From AP-15 sp963785565 (GTDB lineage: Bacteria > Pseudomonadota > Alphaproteobacteria > ATCC43930 > CGMCC-115725): 64,000 bases of DNA. The DNA lies in the NCBI GenBank assembly GCA_963785565.1, contig CAWAVV010000020.1:62001-126000 (forward strand), written 5' to 3'. Position numbers and translations under genes: made by a program. The notes under the pieces are model-generated. The model was not told the DNA's origin. It saw nothing but the letters and a program-made list of their open reading frames with translations, and did no database searches. Below are positions 17,265 through 26,402 of the stretch, piece after piece; position 1 is the first letter of the stretch; each line of letters begins with the position of its first letter.

Positions 17265-18860
17265 ATGGCAGCCGCAACGCCCGATCAGGAAACAACACGC
17301 CTATATGGCGAGCTGGAAGATAAGCTCCTCGCTCGCGATCAGGTCGGCGGCAGCCGGGTTTATTATGAGCTGATTCGGCGCGGCCGGCCGTTGCCGGAAA
17401 TCATGGCCCAGGCGGTGCGAATCCATGCACCCTATACGCACGTGCCATACCATCAGCGCATCGACGACGGCTTTCCCAACTTCGTCAACAACGACCATTG
17501 CCTGCTCTCGGCGCGCGCCGCGATCAATCTTCAGCGGATGCTGCCGGAGAAGCTGGCCGCGCTGCCATTGGCGCAGACCATCTGGTACATCCCCTCGGGA
17601 CTCGATATCTGGAACCAAAAGATCCTCAAGGCGCCTGGCCATTATGCGACCCGCGGCTACAAGATGCCGAATACCGAGCCGCCAAAGCCGGTCGTCTATT
17701 GGCCGGACCAGGAGCCGGTGCGCGAATCCGGCCCGCTCGGCGAGCGCCTCAACAACTGGCTGACCCTGGTCGAGCGCGGCCAGGTCATCGACGCCTACCG
17801 CACCTTTCTCGGCCTGATGGAGGAGACGGAGCACCGCAAGGAGGTGCTGGCTCAACTCGTTTTCGCCGGGCTGATCGATGTTCAGGACCGCATGCTGTAC
17901 AACCGCTCCTACACGACCGGGCACAAGGCCTATCGCGCCCGTTCGGTGGTCGAGATCGGCAACGCGGTCGGCTGGGACAACGCCCACGATGTGCTCTATG
18001 CAGGCGCGCTGGACATTGCCGTCGGGCCGCGCTGGCATTCGGTCTACGAGATGGCGTGCAACATCGTCACGATGTTCATCGAAGGCGCCGAGGTCCACGC
18101 CGTCCCGCAAGGCGGCACGACCGAGCGCGAGCGTTCGCTGCTGACCAATACCGGCGATTTGTCCGCGGGCGAGACCGACGAGCTGGTCGACGCGCTGATT
18201 CGCCAGCACGAGCCGGCCTACATCGAGAAGATCAGCGCGCTGCTGCGCGCCGGCACATCGCCGCGGCGCATCGTCGACGCGATCCAGCTGGCGGCCGCGC
18301 AGGTCGTGCTCGAGACCGATGGCCCGAACGCGTTCTCGATGCCGCAGCACACTTACGAGTATTGCAACACACTCGGCTGGTTCTACGACAATTTCGAACA
18401 CCCGCAGCGACTGAAGCTGCTCTATGTCGCCGGCTCGATGGTCAATCAGGCGGCGTGGAACCAGAAGCACATGGGCTGGGTCAAATCGGAACCGATCAAC
18501 GCGCCGGCCGGCGCCGACCGCCTGACCGGAGCCCAGATCATCGGGCGTCTCGAAGACGCGATGACGGCGTTCGACACCGCGCAGTCGGTGGCTTGGACAA
18601 GGGCGTATCTCGACAGTGGCGAGGATCATTCGCCGCTGGTGCAGCGGCTGGCCCTGATGGCGACGCGTTTCGGTAACGACCCGCATAACCAGGAAATCCC
18701 GCAATGCCTGTTGCAGGATTACGGCAAGAACCAATGCGCCGACCGCGCGCGGCTGTTGCTCGCCTGCGCGCACATTTCCGCCGGTCACCGCAAATACGGC
18801 GACACCTTCGAAGCCAGCCGCCGCTTCGGCGAGGCGATGGGTCTGGCCGAACTGCACTGA
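17265..18860 (+). CDS. conserved protein of unknown function (531 aa)
   Basis: 531 residues, no signal peptide and no clear membrane segment. I do not recognise the family. It is helix-rich with several His-containing blocks: HAPYTHVPYHQRIDDGF near residue 50, VNNDHCLLSARAA, YTTGHKAYRARSVVEIGNAVGW, GPRWHSVYEMACNIV and QHTYEYCNTLGWFYDNFEHPQRL. The spacing of His, Asp and Glu residues would allow a metal-binding helical bundle, and a distant similarity to questin-oxidase-like proteins is possible but unproven. The ATG at 17265 is preceded by AGGAGAG 8 nt upstream. It lies 70 bp before cbiD on the same strand and could share its transcript, though no cobalamin link is evident in the sequence. 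Confidence 0.75.
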   Translation: MAAATPDQETTRLYGELEDKLLARDQVGGSRVYYELIRRGRPLPEIMAQAVRIHAPYTHVPYHQRIDDGFPNFVNNDHCLLSARAAINLQRMLPEKLAALPLAQTIWYIPSGLDIWNQKILKAPGHYATRGYKMPNTEPPKPVVYWPDQEPVRESGPLGERLNNWLTLVERGQVIDAYRTFLGLMEETEHRKEVLAQLVFAGLIDVQDRMLYNRSYTTGHKAYRARSVVEIGNAVGWDNAHDVLYAGALDIAVGPRWHSVYEMACNIVTMFIEGAEVHAVPQGGTTERERSLLTNTGDLSAGETDELVDALIRQHEPAYIEKISALLRAGTSPRRIVDAIQLAAAQVVLETDGPNAFSMPQHTYEYCNTLGWFYDNFEHPQRLKLLYVAGSMVNQAAWNQKHMGWVKSEPINAPAGADRLTGAQIIGRLEDAMTAFDTAQSVAWTRAYLDSGEDHSPLVQRLALMATRFGNDPHNQEIPQCLLQDYGKNQCADRARLLLACAHISAGHRKYGDTFEASRRFGEAMGLAELH

Positions 18861-18929
18861 GAGCCCGCCGGCGCCGGCAGCCCCGCGCCTTGGGAGTACA
18901 GGGCGAGAAGATTTCGGTGAGCCTCCGCC

Positions 18930-20069
18930 GTGACCGCGGCTGACCCTTTCCAGGCACGATTTGCGGCGCCAAAGAAGGGCAAAGCCGGAGAACTGCGCCG
19001 CGGCTGGACCACCGGCGCCTGCGCCACGGCCGCCACCAAGGCCGCCTTCATCGGCTGGATAACAGGTGAGTTCCCGGACCCGGTCGAGATCCTGTTGCCG
19101 CGCGGCGCACGGGTCGGCTTCGCGCTGGCCTGCCACGATCAGACACCCGATGGCGCCAGCGCCGGGGTGGTCAAGGATGCCGGGGACGACCCGGATGTTA
19201 CCAATGGGCTGCTGATCGTCTCGACGGTCCGCCCCGGCCCGGCCGGCGGCGGCATCGTCTTTCGCGCCGGGCCCGGCGTCGGGACGGTCACGCGGGCCGG
19301 ACTGCCGATCCCGCCGGGCGACCCCGCGATCAACCCGGCGCCGCGTAAAATGATCCGCGACGCCGTCGCCGAAGCCGCCTCGTCCTTGGGCAGCGCAACC
19401 GACATCGAGGTCGAGATCTCGATCCCCGGCGGCGAGGCGGTCGCGCGCAAGACACTCAACCCGCGGCTCGGCATCGTCGGCGGGCTGTCGATCCTCGGCA
19501 CCACCGGGATCGTCGTGCCGTATTCCTGCTCCGCTTGGATCCACAGCATCTATCGGGGGATCGACGTAGCGCGCGCCGCCGGGCTTGCACATGTCGCGGG
19601 GTCGACCGGCGCGACTTCCGAGGCGGCGGTCCAGCTATTGCACGGACTGCCGGAGCACGCGCTGATCGACATGGGCGACTTCGCCGGCGGCATGCTGAAA
19701 TACCTGCGCCGCCATCCCCTGCCCCGCCTCACCGTGGCCGGCGGCATCGCCAAGATCGCGAAGTTGGGCCAGGGTCTGCTCGATCTTCATTCCCGCGCCG
19801 GGGCAATCGATTTTGATTGGCTGGCCCAGCGCCTGGCCGAGGCCGGCGGCGACGCCGAGACCGCCGCCGCCGCGCGCGCCGCCAATACCGCGCTGGAAAT
19901 CTATCAGATGGCTGAAGCGATCGGTGTGCCATTGGCTGCGGTCGTTGCCGAGCATGCCTGGCGCACGGCCGCTCAGGTGCTGGCCGGAGCCGCCACCGAG
20001 CTGGAGATCGCGATCTTCGACCGTCAGGGCCGCCTTGCCGGACGAGCCCCTTTCCGTTCGGTCGCTTGA
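18930..20069 (+). CDS. cbiD: cobalt-precorrin-5B C(1)-methyltransferase CbiD
   Basis: 379 residues, normal for CbiD. Diagnostic blocks: LRRGWTTGACATAATKAA at the N-terminus, VVKDAGDDPDVTNG near residue 80, GVGTVTRAGLPIPPGDPAINPAPRKMI, NPRLGIVGGLSILGTTGIV, and the C-terminal KIAKLGQGLLDLHS. It methylates C1 of the corrin ring with SAM during cobalamin synthesis. CbiD normally belongs to the oxygen-independent route, while this cluster also has the oxygen-dependent CobG; no cobF is present, so CbiD probably takes the C1-methylation and ring-contraction step of CobF. The start is GTG 18930. The 3' end overlaps convergent cobM by 46 bp. Confidence 0.95.
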   Translation: MTAADPFQARFAAPKKGKAGELRRGWTTGACATAATKAAFIGWITGEFPDPVEILLPRGARVGFALACHDQTPDGASAGVVKDAGDDPDVTNGLLIVSTVRPGPAGGGIVFRAGPGVGTVTRAGLPIPPGDPAINPAPRKMIRDAVAEAASSLGSATDIEVEISIPGGEAVARKTLNPRLGIVGGLSILGTTGIVVPYSCSAWIHSIYRGIDVARAAGLAHVAGSTGATSEAAVQLLHGLPEHALIDMGDFAGGMLKYLRRHPLPRLTVAGGIAKIAKLGQGLLDLHSRAGAIDFDWLAQRLAEAGGDAETAAAARAANTALEIYQMAEAIGVPLAAVVAEHAWRTAAQVLAGAATELEIAIFDRQGRLAGRAPFRSVA

Positions 20070-20839
20070 GCGGTCTGCGCCGTGGCGGAAGGGCGGAAGC
20101 GGCGCCGGTAATCCGGGGAATAGAGCGCGCTGTCGCGAAAGCCGCCCGGGTCGAGCGCCGGGCCGACAAGGATCACCGCCGTCCGTTCCAATGCCTCGGC
20201 GCGCACCAGAGCGGCGATCTCGCCGAGCGGGCTCTCAATGATGCGCTGATCCGGCCAGGAGGCGCGCCACACCACCGCGGCCGGGCAGTCGGCGCCGTAT
20301 GCCGGGAGCAATTCGTGGACGACCTTCTCGATCGCATGGACTGAGAGGTGGATCGCGAGCGTCGCCCGCGTCGCCGCAAACGTCCCCAAGCCTTCGGTCG
20401 CCGGCATCGCCGAGGCGCGGCCGGAGGTCCGGGTCAACACCACCGACTGCGCCACTTCCGGCACCGTCAATTCGCGTCGCAACGCCGCCGCCGCCGCCGC
20501 GAAAGCCGGTACCCCGGGGGTCACGGTATAGGGGATGCCGAGGCCATCCAGCCGGCGGATCTGTTCGCCGAGCGTGCTCCAGACCGACAGATCGCCCGAG
20601 TGCAGGCGGGCGACATCCTCGCCCCGCGCGTGGGCGCGCAGGAACTCGGCGGTAATGCCGTCGAGATCGAGCGGCGCGGTGTCGATCCGGCGGGCATCCG
20701 ACGGGCACCAGTCGAGGATCTCGGGCGGGACCAGCGAGCCTGCATAAAGACAGACCGGGCAGCGCTCGATCAGGTCGCGGCCGCGCACCGTGATCAGGTC
20801 GGGCGCGCCGGGGCCGGCGCCGATGAAGTGGACGGTCAT
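20024..20839 (-). CDS. cobM: precorrin-4 C(11)-methyltransferase
   Basis: 271 residues. SAM-dependent tetrapyrrole methylase fold: MTVHFIGAGPGAPDLITVRG (motif 1), CLYAGSLVPPEIL (CobM/CbiF signature with the YAGSL loop), VARLHSGDLSVWSTLGEQI (substrate and SAM loop), TVTPGVPAFAAAAAAL and the C-terminal ILVGPAL. It adds the C11 methyl group to precorrin-4. The ATG at 20839 lies 13 bp after the cobL stop, so the two form an operon. The C-terminal tail (RPARRP) is encoded in the region shared with the convergent end of cbiD, an overlap of 46 bp that may reflect tight packing of the cluster. Confidence 0.94.
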   Translation of the reverse strand: MTVHFIGAGPGAPDLITVRGRDLIERCPVCLYAGSLVPPEILDWCPSDARRIDTAPLDLDGITAEFLRAHARGEDVARLHSGDLSVWSTLGEQIRRLDGLGIPYTVTPGVPAFAAAAAALRRELTVPEVAQSVVLTRTSGRASAMPATEGLGTFAATRATLAIHLSVHAIEKVVHELLPAYGADCPAAVVWRASWPDQRIIESPLGEIAALVRAEALERTAVILVGPALDPGGFRDSALYSPDYRRRFRPSATAQTAQATERKGARPARRP

Positions 20840-20852
20840 GCCGGATTGCGCC

Positions 20853-22090
20853 TCACGGCTTTTCCGTTGTCCATTGGGTGATCGGCAGCGCCGTCCGCCA
20901 GCCATGCAACCCGCCGAGCGGCTCGGCGCGGGCAATCGCGATGCGCCGCAGGGCGCCGCCGTGGCGGGCAAACAGATCGGCCAACAGCGCCTCGGTCTCA
21001 AGCGTCACGGCATTGACGACGATCCGCCCGCCGGGTTGCAGCGCGGTCCAGGCGCTCTCGAACACCGCCGGGTCCGAGGCGCCGCCGCCGATAAAGACCG
21101 AGTCCGGCGCGGGCAACGCGGCAAGCGCCTCGGGCGCTCGTCCGACGACCACGTCGAACGCATCGACGCCGAGCTCCGCGGCATTGCGCCGGATACGCGC
21201 GGCGCGCTCCGCGTGTTGCTCGACGGCGATGCAGCGATTATGGCGATGGCGCAGGCACCATTCGATGCCGACCGAACCCGACCCGGCGCCGATATCCCAC
21301 AGCAATTGACCCGCCCGCGGCGCGAGTGCGGCGAGGGTGACCGCGCGGATTTCCGCTTTGGTCAGCTGCCCGTCATGCTCGAACCAGGCATCGTCGAGAC
21401 CGGGGGTCAGGGTCACCACCCGCGCCCCGCGCGCACCCGCGACTTCGATCGCCACCGTGTTCAACGGGTCGATCCCGGCGAGATCGAAATCCGCAGCTTG
21501 GGTTCGACGGACGCGCTCGCGCGGCGCCGCCCATCGCTTCGAGCACCGTCACCGTCGAGTTCCCGAAGCCGCGGGCGGTCAGCAGCGCAGCTAGCCGGCC
21601 CGGCGTCTGCGCCGTCCCAGCTCAGCGCCAGGATACGAGCTCGCGGCTGCAAATATGGGATAACCCGCTCCACCGCCCGCCCATGCAGGCTCAGGCACTC
21701 GCAATCGGGCAAGGACCAGCCGAGCCGAGCCGCGGCGAGGCTGAAAGCGGAAGGAAGCGGGAAGCACAAAATCTCTTCGGCGGGCATCAGGCGCGCCAGT
21801 TCCGCGCCGACGCCGTAATGGAAAGGGTCGCCGGTCGCCAGCACACAGGTCGGCCGGCCGCGGCGCTGCATAATCATCGCATAGGCGTCGGAAAGCGGCG
21901 TCGGCCAAGCGAGCGTTCGCGCCGCGATCGGCTGGACGAGCCGCAGATGCCGCGCGCCGCCAACCACGAACTCGGCCGCGTCGAGAATCTCCAGGGCGGC
22001 ATTCGACAGGCCTCGCCGACCATCCTCGCCGACGCCGAGGATCGACAGCCACGGCCGCGGCGCGGCTGGACTGGACAGACGATCAGGCAT
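20853..22090 (-). CDS. cobL: precorrin-6Y C(5,15)-methyltransferase (decarboxylating), CbiE-CbiT fusion; two frameshifts
   Basis: The N-terminal CbiE domain starts at ATG 22090: LSILGVGEDGRRGLS, FVVGGARHL, CVLATGDPFHYGVGAELARL and CFPLPSAFSLAAARLGW. The C-terminal CbiT domain (from about 21464) has PGLDDAWFEHDGQLTKAEIRA, LLWDIGAGSGSVGIEWCL and FIGGGASDPAVFE. Together they make the usual CobL of about 410 residues, which adds methyls at C5 and C15 and removes the acetate carboxyl at C12. The joining segment is in three frames: one extra G near 21599 and another near 21531 (minus-strand sense) break it. Removing both restores LAALLTARGFGNSTVTVLEA and RTQAADFDLAGIDPLN. Sequencing error is likely because the pathway is otherwise intact. 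Confidence 0.85.
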
Positions 22091-22106
22091 CGGCGAAGAC
22101 ACCCGG

Positions 22107-22868
22107 ATGCGTATCCTTATTCTCGGTGGAACGACCGAAGCCTCGGCGCTCGCGGCGAAACTCGCCGAGCGAGCCGATATCGACGCGATCTTGTCCCTGG
22201 CCGGGCGCACCGCCAACCCGCGCCCGTCGCCGCTGCCGAGGCGAATCGGCGGTTTCGGCGGCGCCGAAGGTCTGGCGCACTGGCTGACCGAGCACCAAAC
22301 CGACGCGGTCGTCGATGCCACCCACCCGTTCGCCGCGATGATGTCGCGCAACGCCGCCGCCGCCTGCCGGCGCCTGGGCCTGCCATTGCTGGGGCTGCGC
22401 CGGCCGCCCTGGCGCGCCCAGCCAGGTGATCGTTGGATCGAGGTCGCGACGATGGCGGATGCGGTCCCGGCGCTGGGACCGACGCCACGCCGCGTCTTTC
22501 TGACGATCGGCCGGCTCGAGCTGGCGCCCTTCGCCACGGCCCCGCAGCACTTCTATTTGGTGCGCTCGATAGAGCCGGTCGGCGACGCGCTGCCAGCGCC
22601 GCGGGTCAGCACGCTGCTCGCCCGGGGGCCATTCGACAAGGCCGGCGAGCGAGCGCTGTTGGAAGGCGAACATATCGATATCATTGTCACCAAGAACTCC
22701 GGCGGTTCGGCCACCTATGCCAAGATCGCTGTGGCCCGCGCGCTCGGGCTGCCGGTGGTCGTCGTCGCGCGGCCGGAAAAACCGGCGGTCACCGAAGTCG
22801 AGAGCGTCGCCGCGGCGCTGGACTGGATCGACGCTCAACAACGGGTTCCGCTGCTGCGCGGCGTGTAG
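22107..22868 (+). CDS. cobK: precorrin-6A reductase
   Basis: 253 residues. MRILILGGTTEASALAAKLAE is the N-terminal nucleotide-binding motif of CobK/CbiJ. It is followed by VVDATHPFAAMMSRNAAAAC (family signature with the conserved DATHPFA), FLTIGRLELAPF and IDIIVTKNSGGSATYAKI. It reduces precorrin-6A with NADPH. The gene is on the strand opposite to its pathway neighbours: its start lies 16 bp from the divergent cobL start and its 3' end overlaps cobJ by 34 bp. A promoter must therefore lie inside cobL, or it is read from farther upstream; riboswitch-driven transcripts of cobJ extending onward would be antisense to it. Confidence 0.94.
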   Translation: MRILILGGTTEASALAAKLAERADIDAILSLAGRTANPRPSPLPRRIGGFGGAEGLAHWLTEHQTDAVVDATHPFAAMMSRNAAAACRRLGLPLLGLRRPPWRAQPGDRWIEVATMADAVPALGPTPRRVFLTIGRLELAPFATAPQHFYLVRSIEPVGDALPAPRVSTLLARGPFDKAGERALLEGEHIDIIVTKNSGGSATYAKIAVARALGLPVVVVARPEKPAVTEVESVAAALDWIDAQQRVPLLRGV

Positions 22869-23605
22869 ACATAAGGGACGGCGCCGCCGCCGCGGGCGAT
22901 CCGCCGGGTCGCGGTCGCGCCGATCACGACGATCGTCGCCATGTCGGCGGCAACGGAGCCAGCCTCGCCGAGGCGTTCGACCGCGATCCGCTCCTCGGGT
23001 CGGCCGACGGCATGGGCGAAGATGACCGGCGTGTCGGGATCGCGCATCTCGGCAACGATTCGCAGCGCGTCTTCGAGCTGGTGCGGGCGGGCCTTCGATG
23101 CCGGGTTGTACAGGGCAATCACGAAATCGGCGGCGGCAGCCGCGCGAAGCCGCTGTTCGATAGTGGCCCACGGCTTCAGATTGTCGGACAGCGAGATCGC
23201 GCAGAAATCGTTGCCCAACGGTGCGCCGACCCGCGCTGCCGCCGCTAGCATCGCGGTGACGCCCGGCTCGACCCGGATGTCCAGGTCGCGCCACGCCGGC
23301 GGCCCCTGCTCGACGGCCTCGAACACGGCCGCGGCCATTGCAAACACGCCGGGGTCGCCTCCTGAAACAACGACCACCCGCCGCCCCTGAGACGCGCGGT
23401 CGAGCGCCAGCCCGGCGCGGCCGAGTTCGCTGCGGTTGTCGAAGCCATAACGCTGCTGGCCGGGCGTCTCGGGTACGCGGTCGAGATAGGTGCTATAGCC
23501 GACCAGATCGGTCGCCGCTTCCAGTGCAGCCGATGCCGCGGGTGTCAGCCATTGCGGGGCGCCCGGGCCGAGGCCGACCACCGTCAAACTCCCCGGCGCC
23601 TTCAT
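22835..23605 (-). CDS. cobJ: precorrin-3B C(17)-methyltransferase
   Basis: 256 residues. Tetrapyrrole methylase motifs: LTVVGLGPGAPQWLTPAA, DLVGYSTYLDRV (CobJ/CbiH signature GYxxYl), VVVVSGGDPGVFAMAAAVFEA, VEPGVTAMLAAAARVGAPLGNDFCAISLSDNLKPW, and FVIALYNPASKARPHQL. It catalyses C17 methylation with ring contraction on the hydroxylactone made by CobG. The ATG at 23605 overlaps the cobI stop (ATGA), indicating translational coupling in the cobG-cobH-cobI-cobJ operon. Its 3' end overlaps the oppositely oriented cobK by 34 bp. Confidence 0.95.
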   Translation of the reverse strand: MKAPGSLTVVGLGPGAPQWLTPAASAALEAATDLVGYSTYLDRVPETPGQQRYGFDNRSELGRAGLALDRASQGRRVVVVSGGDPGVFAMAAAVFEAVEQGPPAWRDLDIRVEPGVTAMLAAAARVGAPLGNDFCAISLSDNLKPWATIEQRLRAAAAADFVIALYNPASKARPHQLEDALRIVAEMRDPDTPVIFAHAVGRPEERIAVERLGEAGSVAADMATIVVIGATATRRIARGGGAVPYVYTPRSSGTRC

Positions 23606-24357
23606 CCGCGGCGCCCCCGGCCAGGCACCAGGATCAGCGAGAAATAGGGCGCGCTACCCTCGGCCATGTCGGCGATCGGGCTGATGCGCTGACCCGGCAT
23701 CGTCGCGCGCTCGACATAGATGGCCCTATCGAGCAGCCCGGCGGCGGCGAGCGCGTCGCGCACCTTGGGCAGGTTCCGCCCCAGTTTGATGATCACTGCG
23801 GCATCCGTCGCTCCGAGGCGCTCCACGAGATCAGCATAGCGCAAGGTCGCGGGAAGGACGGTCAGTACATCGTCGGCCCAGCCGATCGGCATGCCCGCGC
23901 CCGCGCTCGCGCCCGCCATGCCGGTAATGCCGGGCACGATTTCGATCGCCACCCGGTCCTTCAAGCGCAGCCACAGATGGGTAAACGAGCCGTAGAAGAA
24001 CGGGTCACCCTCGCACAGCACCGCCACCGAACGCGCGGTGGCGATCTCGTCGATCAAGCGTGCCGCGGCTCGATCGTAGAAGGCGCTGATCGCCGCGGCG
24101 TAATCGGGATCGGCGAGCGGGATTTCGGTTGTTACCGGATAGTAGAGCGGCAATTCGCGGCCGGGATCGGGGCCGATCACGGCATCGGCGATGGTGCGGG
24201 CGTGGCCGCGTTCGCCCTTCTTGGCGAAATGCACGACGCGGTCGGCGGCACGCAGCACCTTTAACGCCCGCATCGTCACGTAGTCAGGGTCACCGGGCCC
24301 CAGCCCGACGCCGACAAGGCGCGCGGCCGAGGGCCAATCGCCGTTGGTCGGGCTCAT
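23602..24357 (-). CDS. cobI: precorrin-2 C(20)-methyltransferase
   Basis: 251 residues. LVGVGLGPGDPDYVTMRALKVL is the first tetrapyrrole methylase motif. LYYPVTTEIPL, SVAVLCEGDPFFYGSFTHLWLRL and IEIVPGITGMAGASAGAG are CobI/CbiL blocks. It adds the C20 methyl to precorrin-2, the branch point between cobalamin and sirohaem or haem routes. The ATG at 24357 overlaps the cobH stop by 4 bp, and the stop overlaps the cobJ start. A longer upstream frame exists but runs through cobH and was rejected. Confidence 0.95.
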   Translation of the reverse strand: MSPTNGDWPSAARLVGVGLGPGDPDYVTMRALKVLRAADRVVHFAKKGERGHARTIADAVIGPDPGRELPLYYPVTTEIPLADPDYAAAISAFYDRAAARLIDEIATARSVAVLCEGDPFFYGSFTHLWLRLKDRVAIEIVPGITGMAGASAGAGMPIGWADDVLTVLPATLRYADLVERLGATDAAVIIKLGRNLPKVRDALAAAGLLDRAIYVERATMPGQRISPIADMAEGSAPYFSLILVPGRGRRG

Positions 24358-24983
24358 TCTGCCGCGCTCGCCAGCGCGTTTATCGCCGCCGCCGCGATCG
24401 CGCTGCCGCCGCGCCGACCATGCACGACGAGAAAAGGAACGCGCCGGTCTTGCGCCAGCGCGCGCTTTGCCTCGGCCGCGCCGACAAAGCCGACCGGCAC
24501 GCCGATGACCGCGGCCGGCAAGGGCGCCCCTTCGTCGAGGATTTCGAGCAGCCGGAACAGCGCTGTCGGAGCATTGCCGATGACCACGACGGCATCGCGC
24601 AGGCGCTCGCGCCACAGCTCGACCGCGGCGGCGCTGCGGGTGGTGCCGAGCGTCCGCGCCAACCCCGGTACGCGCGGATCGTCGAGGGTGCAAACCAAGT
24701 CATTGGCAGCCGGCAGGCGTGCGCGGGTGACGCCATGCATGACCATCTTGGAGTCGCACAAAATCGCGGCGCCGCTCCTCAGCGCGGCTTCGCCGGCTTC
24801 AGCGAAATCCGGCGACAGCTCCACATCGCGCGGCAGATCGGTCATGCCGCAGGCGTGGATCATGCGCACGACGACCCGCTCCGCCGCGCCGGCGAAACCA
24901 GCCAGATTCGCCTCGGCGCGGATCGCCGCAAACGAGCGCCGATAGATTTCGGCGCCGTCGCGAAGGTAGTTGCGCGAACTCAT
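24354..24983 (-). CDS. cobH: precorrin-8X methylmutase
   Basis: 209 residues, the typical size. It begins YLRDGAEIYRRSFAAIRAEANL, has VVVRMIHACGMTDLPRDVELSPDF with the catalytic His in the conserved MIHACG loop, and then AILCDSKMVMHGVTRARLPAAND, NAPTALFRLLEIL and VIGVPVGFVGAAEAKRAL. It moves the C11 methyl to C12, giving hydrogenobyrinic acid. ATG 24983 overlaps the cobG stop (ATGA), and its own stop overlaps the cobI start, so it is an internal gene of the riboswitch-controlled operon. Confidence 0.96.
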   Translation of the reverse strand: MSSRNYLRDGAEIYRRSFAAIRAEANLAGFAGAAERVVVRMIHACGMTDLPRDVELSPDFAEAGEAALRSGAAILCDSKMVMHGVTRARLPAANDLVCTLDDPRVPGLARTLGTTRSAAAVELWRERLRDAVVVIGNAPTALFRLLEILDEGAPLPAAVIGVPVGFVGAAEAKRALAQDRRVPFLVVHGRRGGSAIAAAAINALASAAE

Positions 24984-26401
24984 ATCTCTGCTGCGGAGAA
25001 CCGCGATGCGAGGTCGGCGCGGGTCTGAACCGATGATAGACGCCGCTCGATGTCGGCGATCGAGAGACGGCCGACGGCGGGATAGCGCGGGGTTCCCTCG
25101 ACGGCGACCCGATAGGCGCCATTGTCGCCCACCAAGGTCAGTGCGGCCGGGCCTGGATGGGCGCAGCCCTTGGCGCACCCCGAAACATGAATTTGGCCGC
25201 CGGTTTGCAGCAACGGGCGCGCAATCGCCGCGAGCCGGGGCGCATCGCGCCGCGTCATGACCGAGGCATTGGCGCAATCCGGTTGCCCCGGACAGGCGAA
25301 GACAGCGAGGCGCGGATCGTCAGGATCGGTGATCAGCCCGGCTCCGGACGCCAAATCGATCAAGGTCCCGAGGTCCTGCCGCCGCACCTCCGGAATCACG
25401 ATGCCGCGCCACGGCGACAGACGCACCTCGCCGGAGCCGAACCGCTCCGCCAAGCTCGCGATTTGCGTCAACTGGTCAGCGTCGCATCGGCCAAACGGCA
25501 GTGCGAGAACAGCGCTTGCCCGGTCGCCCGGCATCGGCAGAGGGCCGGCACGCGGCGCCAATGGGCGCTGCGTCGGCACAGTCGGTGGCGCGAGCCGGGC
25601 AACATCGGCAAGTCTGCCGCGCAGATCGGCCGGGGCGTCCCGCATCGCCAACGACTTCCCGCTCCTGACCGCCTCGGCGAAGTCGGTCAGCATCGCGGCA
25701 AGCGCCGACGGCAGCGGCGATGGTGACGTCGTTCCGCACCAGCGCGGCCCATCTTGCGCGGCGAGACCGACGGCGATGCTGCTGCTGGAGACGGCGATCG
25801 CGTAAATCTCGGCATCGAGCTCGACCAGCGGGAACCGCCCGCCGCCGTCGACCACGATCGCGAGCTTGCCGGGAAGCCCCTCGACCGACCGCAGCGCGGC
25901 TTCGACCCGTAGCGCGAGCGCAGCCGCATCGACATGGTCGGTCCGGTCGAGGCCGGCGAACGGCGAGACGATCGTGCGGCGCGTTACGGGGCCGGCTAGG
26001 CCGGCGGCGGCAAGCTGCCCGACCAGCGCTGGGTGCGAATAGGCAAAAACGCCGCGGACCTGCAGATTGCCCCGGCTGGAAACGTCGAGCAGCCCGTTCC
26101 CGCAGCTTCGCGCCGCCGTGGCGATTGCCTGCAACTGCCCGGCGGTAAGCCTGCCGAGAGGCGGATGCAGCCGCACCAGCAGACCGTCTCCGGTCGGCAT
26201 CGGGTGCAATACGTCCGGGCACCAACCGCGCTTGAACGGTCGCGGCTGGTGAAATTCCGGCGTCGGCTCGGCTGGTTGATCTGCGGTCAAGCGTGCGGTC
26301 CCCGGCAACGCGCTATCCGTCACCCGCAAGCCGGCCGCGCCCGCCGAGAAATGGGCCCGCCCCGCCGGTACACCCCGCCCGGCGCGCTCGCACGTGACCA
26401 C
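24980..26401 (-). CDS. cobG: precorrin-3B synthase
   Basis: Up to 473 residues. It has two nitrite/sulfite-reductase ferredoxin-like half domains and a haem/Fe-S binding motif near the C-terminus: ACPGQPDCANAS and VSGCAKGCAHPGPA (Cys-x5-Cys then Cys-x3-Cys). The N-terminal block KRGWCPDVLHPMPTGDGLLVRLHPP and VSSRGNLQVRGV are family hallmarks. CobG uses oxygen to convert precorrin-3A into the 3B hydroxylactone, so its presence points to an aerobic route. The longest frame starts at GTG 26401, directly against the riboswitch and without a ribosome-binding site; a start at GTG 26323 is equally plausible and keeps all conserved blocks. Confidence 0.9.
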   Translation of the reverse strand: MVTCERAGRGVPAGRAHFSAGAAGLRVTDSALPGTARLTADQPAEPTPEFHQPRPFKRGWCPDVLHPMPTGDGLLVRLHPPLGRLTAGQLQAIATAARSCGNGLLDVSSRGNLQVRGVFAYSHPALVGQLAAAGLAGPVTRRTIVSPFAGLDRTDHVDAAALALRVEAALRSVEGLPGKLAIVVDGGGRFPLVELDAEIYAIAVSSSSIAVGLAAQDGPRWCGTTSPSPLPSALAAMLTDFAEAVRSGKSLAMRDAPADLRGRLADVARLAPPTVPTQRPLAPRAGPLPMPGDRASAVLALPFGRCDADQLTQIASLAERFGSGEVRLSPWRGIVIPEVRRQDLGTLIDLASGAGLITDPDDPRLAVFACPGQPDCANASVMTRRDAPRLAAIARPLLQTGGQIHVSGCAKGCAHPGPAALTLVGDNGAYRVAVEGTPRYPAVGRLSIADIERRLSSVQTRADLASRFSAAEI

Positions 26402-26402
26402 G

